From positions 94,207 through 120,791 of the forward strand of contig JBNGIS010019509.1 of the NCBI GenBank assembly GCA_049999725.1: a DNA stretch of 26,585 nucleotides, read 5' to 3'. Numbering within the stretch: position 1 is the first letter of the stretch; each line of letters starts with the position of its first letter. Source of the DNA: Haplomitrium mnioides (lineage: Eukaryota > Marchantiophyta > Haplomitriopsida > Calobryales). This document shows positions 9,364 through 18,320 of this stretch, piece by piece. Under the pieces are notes generated by a model. That model was not told the DNA's origin. It ran no database searches and saw nothing but the letters and a program-made list of their open reading frames with translations. A program made the position numbers and the translations under genes.

Positions 9364-10552
9364 TATAGATTGGCTTGCTTCGATGTTTCAAGGGTTGACG
9401 CTAATGAGAGGTGTGTGAAAGTTATCTAGGACAAGAGGATGCAGTGAGGGAGGGAGGAGAGATTTCCAGTGAGGCTTTACTTGGAGCGAGTGGACTTGTG
9501 CGAGAGGGCTAGCACGGGTGGAGGTGGACTGGAGGGGCGCTGAGAATTGCTGAGCAGGGAGTTCTAGAGGCTCAGGCGATCCAGGTGTACTCATCCCTGG
9601 AGGTGGACCAACATTCAGAGGTGGATTGACACTAAAAGAGGAAGGAAAATCTTTTGGTCTTGAATTCGGGAGAGGCTGTTAAGGGGGGATCTTGGGGTTG
9701 TCTTAGCGTTGTTTGTGCAAGAGCATCAATCCAAAGAACACTCGGAGTGCGTTTCTGGTCTTAACTCTCAAGTGGAGCCAAGAGAGGAGTGGCTGCCTTA
9801 GTACCCGCGCACTACGCAAAAGATCCAGTCGAGGTTCGGGGTGGAGTGGGTTGGTTAGCAGTCGAGAGGACTGTCTTCTAAAGGTGGAAGTTAAAGAAGA
9901 CCTCTTCCAAGCATTAGGAAGAAAATTCAGGGCTTCTTGCAAGGGAAGTTGAAAAACTATCTGGACGGAGTGTGTGGGTGAGGTGATGAAGGAGTTTGGG
10001 ACTGTTGTGGCTGAGTAAAGAAGTCCGTTGTGGAACGTCAGACCTAGTGGCATTGAGGTTGCTCGGAATCAGAAGGCTCGTGGTGGAGTGTAGAGTGTGT
10101 ATGTGTGATGTGTTAGATAGATTTGTCTCTTTTCGGATTTCCTGAAACGCACTTTGGATTCGGAGTAAACCAAGGCTACAGCCTACAAGAGGCTAAGGAA
10201 AGAACCAAGTAGGGGGAGACAGAACTGTAGGAAGTGCCTCTTTGTATTTTGTGTGCTGAACGTTGACTCCATTTTGTAAGCAAGGTGTCTTGGTCCATTC
10301 TTGGATCCATGAAGTATACTTCGGATTTGTCAAAATCTGTACTTCGGATGTATGTGTGCATAAGCAAGATGGGTCTTTGAAGTGATTGTTGATAGTCGAA
10401 AATGTCTGCAAGGCAAAGTGGGATTCCTTAAGACTTGAAAGGGATAACTTGGATGCGGAGCCATCTCACAAAAGAACCTTAGGCTCGATATGTTGCCCCT
10501 TTCTTCCAAAGTGGCACCTTTGGGGATTAAGGCCTGAAGAAGGGGGCTAACA
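9364..10552 (+). repeat. copy B 3' LTR
   Basis: It starts TATAGATTGG after the polypurine tract and ends GGGGGCTAACA; 1189 bases. It aligns, in reverse, with the whole LTR of copy C (19249-20466), for example 'cttccaaagtggcacctttgg' (complement) near the end and the 'ccgaag'-rich middle. The opposite strand carries a 116-codon open frame at 9703-10053 at the same place as a 138-codon one in copy C. Confidence 0.7.
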
Positions 10553-10821
10553 AGGCTTCAATCTCCAAACAAAGCGATCTAGTGCTTCTTCTTCTCTTAT
10601 ATCAGAAATGTGCATAATTGTATCCTAAAAATGTGTCATATAGCTTTTTTTAATACTAAGTTGCTTCAATTCGGCCAATTGATCTCTTGCTACTTTTGAA
10701 GCATTTACAACCCTAAATCTTGAAATCACTACTTCTTTGAGCTCACACCAAGAAACATTAGGAGCAACAAATCCACGTTGTGCTTGTTCGATTTGATATC
10801 TCCACCAAGTAGTTTATCAAA
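10553..10821 (-). pseudogene. gypsy gag fragment (element E)
   Basis: The minus strand from 10807 down reads WWRYQIEQAQRGFVAPNVSW, then CELKEVVISRF and, after one TAG, DIREEEALDRFVWRLKP. This fits the retrotransposon gag (capsid) family: a WW start, the W..F...F..R pattern, and the final EE.L.RF..GL.P-like motif. Stops lie just upstream of the WW. It is cut sharply at 10553 by the LTR end of copy B, so the rest of gag may lie beyond B's missing 5' end. It is not closely similar to the gag of copy A and probably comes from another gypsy family. Confidence 0.75.
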
Positions 10822-10830
10822 TAGTTTATA

Positions 10831-11591
10831 CCCTCCGTCGTAGAGGGGCTTGGATTCACTTCCACAAGCTCAAAAGAGGTTTCATTAACTTCCACCCCTG
10901 GAAGACAATCCTACCGACTATTGAAACCCACTCCACACGAGACCTCGACCGGGTCTTCTCTGCAGTGCGTGGGCACTAATGCAGCCACCTCTTGCATTCG
11001 GCCTCCCTTGAAATGAAAACCAACAACACCTTACAAGTGTTACTAGGGCTGAATCCCTTACACAAGTATGAATTGAGATGACCCTAGGTCCTCCTTAGTT
11101 GCCTCTCATGGCTCCCAACCAAACGCCCTCTCTTCTCCTTCAAGTATCAATCCACCTCTGAACGTTGGTCCACCCTCCAGAATGAGTTCATCATGATCGT
11201 CTGAGCCTATAAAGCCTTTTGTCCAACGATTCTTGGTGCCCTTCCAGTCTACCTCCACTCCTTTGGCCCTCAAACGCAAGTACACTCGCTTCAATCAAAG
11301 AATCACTAGAGCACAACCTCTGTTCCTCGTTGTTCCCCTCGCACAAGATCTTTAACGACACCTCTGGATCGACCTCTCAACCTCTAGACTCGCAGCATCT
11401 TCAACAATGCATCTGTGCACACCCTTGTACACATTCATGCTTCATTAATCACACAAATTGCCTTCATACTAAGACTTCAATCACAATGCGTCATCGACAT
11501 CATCGACCAAGCATCAGCGCACACACTTGTGCATTTCAACTCCTCTCGACATGCACCAACCCCTCACACTTTGATATGAGGACTATCTATA
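10831..11591 (-). repeat. copy D partial LTR
   Basis: The right edge on the plus strand is CTATCTATA at 11591, so in element orientation the LTR starts TATAGATAG, as in B and C. The left edge at about 10831 lies inside the LTR compared with copy C. The polypurine tract outside 11591 is decayed. Confidence 0.6.
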
Positions 11592-12790
11592 CTCCAGCTC
11601 ATCTGTCTCCTCCTTGTTTACAGTGAATCGTAACCTTTCCTTCTTGAAGTCTCTCCATCCAACGGTGGTGAGCGCGCCCCACTCCAATTCAAACCTATAC
11701 AAGTGCTTAGAAGACAGACGTGACCCAATAATATTAGCCAATGGTCAGCTACCTGATGAGTTGACCTAATAGGATAAGATCGGCCCGATGAGATGATCTG
11801 AAGAAGGTGGACCAATGTGTTGCTCCGATGAAGATAGGATCGACCAGCTCCGATAAAATACTCCAATATAGATAAGATCGGCGCGGCTCCAAACAAAACC
11901 TAGGTTTCATCCAAAGAGGAATATCGATTTGACTCGATAAACCTGACAAGCTCATACCATTGATTGTAGACTCTGCTCACCCTTGGTGTGTCATGATCAG
12001 CGACGGCAAACTCGATGATCACTTGTAACTTTTGATAGTTAGCTCCGCTAGTTGACTTATCCCGATGGAGCACCGCTCGATGTTGTCTTCCAAGGGGAAG
12101 TTGGACCATTATGCCCATATAAAAAATTACCGGTGTTGTACAGTCAACTCCCATGCTTTGACCAACTCCAATACGACCGACAGAACTCCAATAGATGAAC
12201 AAATTTTCAAGACCAAAATCTGTTCGGACCACGATGAAGTTTGTCAACACTTGATGGAACAGAGTGTCCCCCGACCCTTGGTCTCATTGCTGGCTTCCGA
12301 TGGTCATCACATTCTTCATTCTCCTTCTAATCCTTCAATTCTAGTTGTGTTGGGGGCGCCTTCCCTTCTTCTTGCTATCGAGCCCTACCATTGTCCTCAT
12401 AGTCAAGAATAACAATGGAGCTCCTCGCCTTACCTAAAGCTCTTCCTCTGGTGTCGAGTTGCTGATTCTACCCAATTCCCTTGATCTTCCTCACCTAGGC
12501 CTGAATCTTCTTCTTCTCAGATTGCTCCATCCTCAACCTCCTTGCAAGTCTCTTCACAATATCTCTAGAGAGTGTCCCGTCCTTCCACCAACCTTATCCC
12601 GATTTCTGCTTTTTGATGCCCTTTTGAACAGATAGTTGAACAACCCCCTCTCCAAATCACCGATACTAGATATTCTAGTGCCTCTAAAATATCTTCATGC
12701 TTAGAAACAGAGAGTTACTCTGATGATGCTTCCGATTTCTCCAATTTTTTAGTAGTGCCTCAAATCATCGGATTTCATATAGAGTCTTCC
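11592..12790 (-). other. copy D 3' internal region
   Basis: This is homologous to 8133-9353 (B) and 20486-22118 (C). It holds four W-box cores at 11761, 12052, 12142 and 12158 and the conserved box at about 12088-12108. The minus-strand frame near 12205-12290 reads PRVGGHSVPSSVDKLHRG, matching B without gaps. Similarity fades near 12790. Confidence 0.55.
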
Positions 12791-12824
12791 CTTATTTGAA
12801 TAATTTACTTGTGTCATTTAAATT

Positions 12825-13040
12825 TCATCTTAATAATTTCAGACCTACGATTTTCCAAGTTCCACTTTGTATCTCGTTGTATATCCGTTCATCGAACTCT
12901 CCACAAATTCGATTGAATTCTTCATATGTATATACATGTTTGCAATCAAATTGCAAATACATTTCCTCTATCAATCGAATGTATAACTTTTGAAATTTGA
13001 ATCTTCCTACTTCGATCTTCAACCTCACACACTTCTTCAA
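12825..13040 (-). CDS. unrecognised short ORF in AT-rich DNA
   Basis: A 71-codon frame with a charged composition and an N-terminal MKKCVRLKIEVGRFKFQKLY. It stays open through very AT-rich sequence, where stops are expected often, and its residue mix looks protein-like (KHVYTYEEFNRICGEFDERI). I know no family for it, see no plant start context or splice signal that would settle it, and it may be chance or an exon remnant. Confidence 0.15.
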   Translation of the reverse strand: MKKCVRLKIEVGRFKFQKLYIRLIEEMYLQFDCKHVYTYEEFNRICGEFDERIYNEIQSGTWKIVGLKLLR

Positions 13041-13325
13041 TGCTCTTCGCTCCTTTGTTTGAAATTAAAAAATAGAATTATATAGTATAAAATTGGTAGA
13101 TAAAGAAAAAGTAATATATGTGTAATTTGAAAGGGAGGGGGATCTAAATCAGATTTCTCTTAAGAAGAATGCATGAAATTGGGTTTTAGATTGTATAAAA
13201 GAAAGATGAAACCTGGGATATGAAAAAACAATTTTTGATTTGCAAGCTAATCGTGGTGATAACGTGTTATGGAAAAAGATTCAATTATTACACAATCATG
13301 AACAAGGTATGTGCTTGTAACAAAA

Positions 13326-13372
13326 CTTCTCTCTTCATCTCTCTTCTCTCCTTATCTCATATCTCATATCTC
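13326..13372 (+). repeat. pyrimidine-rich low-complexity tract
   Basis: A run of mostly C and T with a 7-base repeat (atctcat) at its end. No function is apparent. Confidence 0.6.
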
Positions 13373-14569
13373 AATAATAGCAATGCTCATTGGATCCAAA
13401 TGTACATGTGTTTATCTATCCTAGTATTAAGTAATATATAATCCTATTTATATGTACCAATCCTAGATTAAGGTCTAATAGTGGATTGGACTATTTATCT
13501 TACTCTCTATAATGTAGCACTTGACACATTAAGTAAGGCATGTGCACGTCTTGGTGCAAAATGCTAAGTTTTGGTGTTTTTTGCTATAAATTTAAAACAA
13601 GTTCCATTAGCTTTTGCCCCAAAGCACAGCATAACATATGTCACATTTTCAATTACTCCTTCCTTTTTCTAAACAATATTTCCTCCATGCCATGGAGCTG
13701 CCAACAGTATGTCTAACAAGTCATAGAGGTACCACATTGTGATGTACTATGTATTGGGATAAAGATTGCTCTTGCTATGCTCTCTGTGCTCTAGTGTGTA
13801 TGGTGTTCAATGCACAACATTAGACAAAGTAGTAGCCAAATTTGGAATGAATCCATGATCTTTTCAAGAGTCATATGTAGAAACTACCAATTGGATAAAA
13901 AAAAGTGGCAACTTAAATCATGGTCAAGCACCATGTTGTTCAACAAAAACATAATCTCTCAACACAATCTGAATGCTACAACAAAAAACTGAAAATAATG
14001 GTAGCTCTTCTATTTCTTGTGCTTTTAAAGACCTGGACTACTACTCTTGAATCAACAAGCTCGAGCCTTGATCGTATGAACACTCCAGCCTAGAAACCTC
14101 TCAGTAGGTGGTCACTCACCCATAATCCAGCATTTTGGGCTTAGCATGAGTTGATCTTGAGGATAAAATTCCAACACATGGAAATCAAGAAGAAACACTC
14201 AAAACTTGACTCAACTAGTGAGCTTGGGAAAAAGATAGGAATTCAGGAAAAAAGGAACACTCAAGGATTGAGGGAGGCTGTTCCTTACTGAAAAGATTGC
14301 ATGATTCATTTGGTCTACATAGATATAGATAGGTCTACAGAAATACAAGTAGTTTTATCATGGCCTTGGTCCAAGTTTGGTAGTTGGCTTTTTTCCACCA
14401 GCTCATTAATCAACAAAATAAAGAGACTCATATCTAAAATAAAAGGGTTGTTTTAGCTTGGCCTGCACATTGCATCAAAGAAAAGCTTTCAGCTCACAAA
14501 AGACTCATAACTAGACATCTAAAATAACAGAAAGTCAAGTGAAGTTAGTGCATTCAAAGGAAAATAGGG

Positions 14570-14806
14570 TTGCTGGACCAAACAATTGATGAGCAAGGTG
14601 AACTAAGTTTTGGTAGGCTGAATGTTGGAGAAGGACAACTTGTGGGTGAACTTCCATCTTGGGTGGATGAGAGCGTCGTGATGGGCCAAAGTAGAAAACA
14701 TTTTCNNNNNNNNNNGATGAGCAATAGTGATGCTCAAGAGGGGGCTTTAAAAAAGACTATTGATGTTGGAAGCCAACATGATAAATCAAAAGAAGTCCAT
14801 GGATAG
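14570..14806 (+). CDS. unrecognised ORF interrupted by a 10-N gap
   Basis: A frame of about 78 codons runs across the gap at 14706-14715 (ELSFGRLNVGEGQLVGELPS before it, MSNSDAQEGALKKTIDVGS after it) and ends at a TAG. Continuity through the gap is not certain because the gap length is nominal. No domain is recognised. It could be a remnant of a gene or of a retroelement. Confidence 0.15.
   Translation: MLDQTIDEQGELSFGRLNVGEGQLVGELPSWVDESVVMGQSRKHFXXXXMSNSDAQEGALKKTIDVGSQHDKSKEVHG
14706..14715. other. assembly gap (10 N)
   Basis: Ten N in otherwise AT-rich spacer; real length unknown. Confidence 0.9.
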
Positions 14807-16640
14807 ATGAAAAGAAGTCCATCCAAGACATACCAATGGCAGTTGGAAAAAGAAGATTTGTGTGACAGTGAGTTCATTTGTAAAGTCATTGCGGTAGTCT
14901 CAAGATGTAGTCTCAAGATGGTGCTAGGGGAAACATGATTTTGTTTTTTCATTCATGAAGTTGTGGAGTGTGCATGATGAGTTTGGAGGCATGTACTTGA
15001 AACCCTTTCTCTAGTTGTTCAATAGTAAATTTCCACTTTTACTAGTCAAACCATGTCTTTTGTTGTGGAGAAGCAAACTTTCACTCTTTCTTGTCCAACC
15101 ATTCCTATCTTAAGACCTTGGCTTCTCATAAGAGGAACATCTTCTCTTGTGTAGAAGTAAACTTGCACTCTTTCTTATCATCCCAACTCAAATCTGAGAC
15201 CTTTCTCTTATTGACGTAGCAAGAAAAAACCATCCAAAACACATAGGTTTTCAAGGATTAAATAATACGCTTGCACTTATTTTTAAAAGAACATATTGGA
15301 GGTTTGGTGTCTAAGTTGTTTAGGTTGGAGGAGAAGAATGTGATGTTTTCTAATATTTGCTTAGGTTAGAGAAAAAGACAATATTAGTTCCTAATAGTGT
15401 ATTTTGTTTCTGCCCTATAGTATGCTGATAGGTTTGTTTTTTAACGTATATGTCAAGTAAGTTTGGGTTGCTTTACTCGTATTGTGGATGGAGGATGTAA
15501 ACCACCAAGGACTTGAACCTAGGTAGTTTTAGGTTGAATTGTTTGTTTTTGTTTAAAATATGGTTTTTGGGTGTAAGGTTTGTATTCAAAAAGCTCTTTG
15601 TAGTAATTAAAATGGTTGGATGAATCTTGGATGGAGTTCAAGTCAGAGCTATCAAAAGATGTTAGCTAGCTTTTAGGGAAGTTGTAAGTGCGCTCATTTG
15701 TTCTAGCTTGCTGCCTTTATTTAAATTCAAGGTAAATGTTTCCTAGTTGATTTTAGTCATTGTCTTGCAAAGTGTTGTACACTCCATGCTTGCAAATGAA
15801 AACAACTTCATAAAAGGAAATGGTTTATTTTTTAAAGCAAGTAGAGTCATCCACTCTAGATGAAAACTTTTTCTTAAATTCATTTTGTGGTATCAATGAG
15901 AACCACATGTATCTTAGAGAATGAAAAAACTATAATGTCAATGCTATTAAAACCTCTTTAGGCAACTAAAAGACTTTTTTTTTGCCAGAAAAATAGGCCA
16001 AGATCAACTTTAACATAGAAAAAGTTGAAGGTGGTTAGAACTTGGGTAATCTCCACTCACATATAACATCAAACCAATTTTCCTGATTGAATAGTCCTAC
16101 GGTAGTGATTGCATAGTTTTTCTCAATAATTGGATCCTCTAACCATGGACTTGGAGAAGCCTTCCAAAGCAAGCACCCTAGGGTCTATTTAGATCCTCCA
16201 ATATGCAAAATCTTCATTATGTTGTAAAATTTCATGTGAGGATGTGCTTTCCCATCAACAGTAGTGAAGTCAATGAGCCTTTTTTTATGCTCCCTAAGAC
16301 AAAGTGACAACTCGAAGTTGTTCAATCTTTAATTCCATCCCTTTTGTATAAACTTATCTCTACTAGCGATTGTGGTGGCATGACTCTTTGTTTCGTTCAA
16401 TTGTTCAATTGTTTCTTTCACTTGTTCTTGACGGCATGGCTATTGCACAAACAAAATAGAAAAATGTTTAGCGATGCTTAAACTGCACCGACCATCTTAC
16501 TGAAACCAAAATAATCAAATATGAAACCCAATTGAAAAGAAATGAAACACCAAGTGGCTTTTGCGCACCATGATCCCGCAAGATAGTCCTTTCCAACAGG
16601 AAAAAAGGTTGTCCTTTCCAAGAGTAAAACTCAAAAGCCT
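14807..16640. other. spacer without recognisable gene
   Basis: AT-rich DNA with no domain I recognise on either strand. It contains a diverged three-copy repeat at about 15010-15200 and short duplications such as 'gtcctttccaa' twice near 16585 and 16610. The right end passes without a clear border into the copia LTR. Confidence 0.5.
15010..15200 (+). repeat. diverged tandem repeat, three copies
   Basis: A core like 'gtaaacttgcactctttctt' occurs at 15025, 15073 and 15157, with further shared flanking words such as 'gaccttggcttctc' and 'gacctttctctt'. Spacing is uneven (48 and 84 bases), so this is an old, degenerate array. Confidence 0.4.
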
Positions 16641-16847
16641 TAGCTTGGACAGGTCTTAATTTGTATAGACCTGCAACACAACTGAGTTGCATTGAGACAT
16701 CAAGCTCAATTAGGGTTACTACTGGCTATGAGCCAAGCTGTGTGTGTTTTGTGTTTTAGGGTTGAACCTAATTTCGAACCCTAATTTGAGTCTTGTGATA
16801 TCAACACTATTTTTAGTTTGTGTGGCTAAGGAGGTTAGCCTTGTTAG

Positions 16848-16855
16848 TATATAAA
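16848..16855 (+). promoter_or_regulatory. copia LTR TATA box
   Basis: TATATAAA followed by G, inside the LTR about 165 bases before its end. Three TTAGGGTT/AACCCTAA telobox-like motifs lie upstream at 16710, 16756 and 16777. Confidence 0.6.
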
Positions 16856-16862
16856 GAAAAGA

Positions 16863-16883
16863 GGGGGGGGGGGGGGGGGGGGG
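16863..16883 (+). repeat. G homopolymer, 21 bases
   Basis: An uninterrupted run of 21 G starting 8 bases after the TATA box, hence covering the likely transcription start. Its length may be unstable or a sequencing artefact. Confidence 0.8.
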
Positions 16884-17020
16884 CACTCATTTCATGCACA
16901 CACTCTTGCTTGGTTGCTTGCTGCGGACTTTTGATAATAAAGTACATCAGAAGAAGCTGAATGATCAGCCTTCACAATTCTCAACTACATCTTTTTTGAC
17001 CTCTCTATGATTTTTCAACA

Positions 17021-17032
17021 TGGTATTAGAGC
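17021..17032 (+). promoter_or_regulatory. copia primer-binding site (initiator tRNA-Met type)
   Basis: TGGTATTAGAGC directly follows the LTR end CA. It differs from the common plant TGGTATCAGAGC by one C-to-T change. Confidence 0.9.
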
Positions 17033-17037
17033 AAGGG

Positions 17038-17133
17038 TCATGAATAGAGATTAAGATTCATGAATAGAGAGCAAGATTCATGAATAGGCAGTAAGATTCA
17101 TGAATAGAGAGCAAGGTTCATGAATAGAGAAAG
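17038..17133 (+). repeat. 20-bp tandem repeat in copia leader, 4.8 copies
   Basis: Units start at 17038, 17058, 17078, 17098 and 17118 (partial), consensus tcatgaatagagagcaagat. Four unit junctions give the perfect palindrome TTCATGAA at 17057, 17077, 17097 and 17117. It starts five bases after the primer-binding site. Confidence 0.9.
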
Positions 17134-17330
17134 TGTGTGGCAAAAATTGAGTAAATCCTTCTTCAAAGTTGACTCTTCGTGAATCACTAATTTAATTTTA
17201 TGTGCCTCCATACATTATGGGTCTTTGAATCGACACACAAGGTTGCCGCAATTCTTCTCCTACATATCGTGATTTTGAAGGTGGCTACAGGAGGTGACAC
17301 ACAAACCTTCGAATTTTTTGAGGATTCAAA

Positions 17331-18180
17331 ATGGCAGATGGGGTTTCTTAGATTGTAAGTGAGAAACGCAATGAGAACAATTACAGTGTTTGGTCTCTGA
17401 GATTGACCAACTTCATCACATGCAGAGGTTTTTGGGATTTCATCAGAGGTATTGAGGCTGAACCTATGTTAGGACCAGCCCCATTCGTTGCTAAAAGGCA
17501 AGCATTCAAGATTTATGCTGAGAAAGTTCATAAGTTGCTATACTGGCTTACCATTAGTTCTGATGATCAAATGATGGGATATGTATCTGCAACAAAGACA
17601 CCCAAGTAAGCTTGGGACATTTTGAAGAATAGATATGCAGTCATATGAAATGCAAGAAAGCTCACACTACAGATGAAGTTTTTCAATCTTTAGAAAGAAA
17701 AACTCAATATCAATGCCTATGCCTTGAAAATTAAGTCACTTTCTGAACAACTTGGTGAATTTATGAGAAGAGGTGAAAGAGAGTGCCATGGTGGTAGTAT
17801 GCGTGAATGGATTGGGCAAAGAATACAAGCAATTCAAGACATCTATGAGAACAAGAGAGGGAGCTACGTCGTTTACACAGCTCAAGTCTATGCTTGTTGC
17901 AGAAGAGCTTGACCTTGGTGGAGGAGCATCAATTACTCTCGAGGCAACCAAGAACAAGTTCTCTACTCTAACAAATGTAGAGGCAAAGGTTATAGAAGAG
18001 GCCGTTCAAATGAGACTATGCAAAGTTAGCAGCATCAACAGTTAAATTCATGTGGCAAAAGCCAATTTAGAGGTAGGGGGAGTAATTGAGAACGTAGAAG
18101 TCAATATCAGAATCAAGGAGCTGATTGTTTTTATTTTTAGAAGTGAGGCCACATGACGAGACACTGTTATAAAAACCAGA
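17331..18180 (+). pseudogene. copia gag with degenerate zinc knuckle
   Basis: ATG at 17331 starts a frame MADGVS-stop that continues as a copia gag: NYSVWSLRLTNFITCRGFWD, then the open stretch 17403-17609 and KKTP-type AWDILKNRY with further stops. A frameshift near 17785 moves to the frame reading VNGLGKEYKQFKTSMRTREG and LVAEELDLGGG, typical of the gag C-terminal part. The zinc knuckle at about 18124-18168 reads CFYF, stops, then GHMTRHC: the second Cys is Phe. Gag would form the particle; this copy is dead. Confidence 0.85.
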
Positions 18181-18320
18181 ATGACTTGAGGAACAACAAA
18201 GTTCAAGGGAACTATGAAAATTGTAGTAAGACAAACAATGAGACATTATTTGTTATGCAACATGGGAACTCATTTGTCATGCATGAGGAACAGAATGGTA
18301 CTGGAGTTGTGTGAGATATC
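18180..18320 (+). other. copia protease region deleted
   Basis: Only about 150 bases separate the zinc knuckle from the WHKHIGHVN start of the GAG-pre-integrase domain, whereas a copia protease and its linkers normally need several hundred. No D-S/T-G motif is visible. The residual frame reads NETLFVMQHGNSFVMHEEQ. Confidence 0.7.

Larger units (their letters stand above)
5252..10552 (+). mobile_element. Ty3/gypsy LTR retrotransposon, copy B (5' part not in window)
   Basis: Plus-strand order: C-terminal half of protease, RT, RNase H, integrase (end 8132), 3' internal region (8133-9353), polypurine tract (9354-9363), 3' LTR (9364-10552). It lacks 5' LTR, gag and the protease active site; these probably lie left of copy A, which interrupts it. 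Many stops and frameshifts occur throughout. The 3' LTR end abuts a foreign gag fragment at 10553, so B probably inserted there. Confidence 0.85.
10831..12790 (-). mobile_element. gypsy fragment, copy D (LTR plus 3' internal region, no pol)
   Basis: 10831-11591 aligns with copy C's LTR (for example 'gtgcgtgggcactaatgcagccac' in both, at about 10967 and 20050). 11592-12790 aligns with C's 3' internal region (shared 'tcttccaaggggaagttgga' box near 12088, PR.x.G.SVP..VD.LH block near 12205-12290) and at its far end with B near 8355. About 690 bases of LTR are missing at the left edge and pol at the right. It is not a solo LTR but an internally truncated piece. Confidence 0.7.
12791..14569. other. 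AT-rich spacer, no recognisable gene
   Basis: Base composition drops to clearly AT-rich compared with the flanking elements. I recognise no protein domain, LTR or RNA gene. A 71-codon minus frame (12825-13040) and a pyrimidine-rich tract (13326-13372) are listed separately. It may be old host intergenic DNA or an unidentified repeat. Confidence 0.5.
16640..17020 (+). repeat. copia 5' LTR (left border unresolved)
   Basis: The right end is ...TTTTTCAACA directly before the primer-binding site. It contains a TATA box (16848-16855), a 21-base G run and an AATAAA (16936-16941). No second LTR is in the window, so the left end cannot be fixed; no TGTTGA start is visible where expected, and 16640 is a guess. 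Confidence 0.5.

Noticed and set aside
9388-9594. Pro/Ser-rich open frame on the minus strand in B's LTR.
   Set aside because: Low-complexity, no counterpart of the same frame in copy C, and it lies in the LTR.
10565-10830. Host gene exon at 10553-10821.
   Set aside because: The residues fit the retrotransposon gag family, with an internal stop and element junctions on both sides.
12791-16640. tRNA, rRNA, miRNA hairpin or MITE in the spacer.
   Set aside because: No cloverleaf, rRNA segment, long hairpin or terminal inverted repeats with target duplication could be recognised by eye.
16468-16692. 74-codon minus frame left of the copia LTR.
   Set aside because: No recognisable motif and it runs into the LTR region; likely chance.
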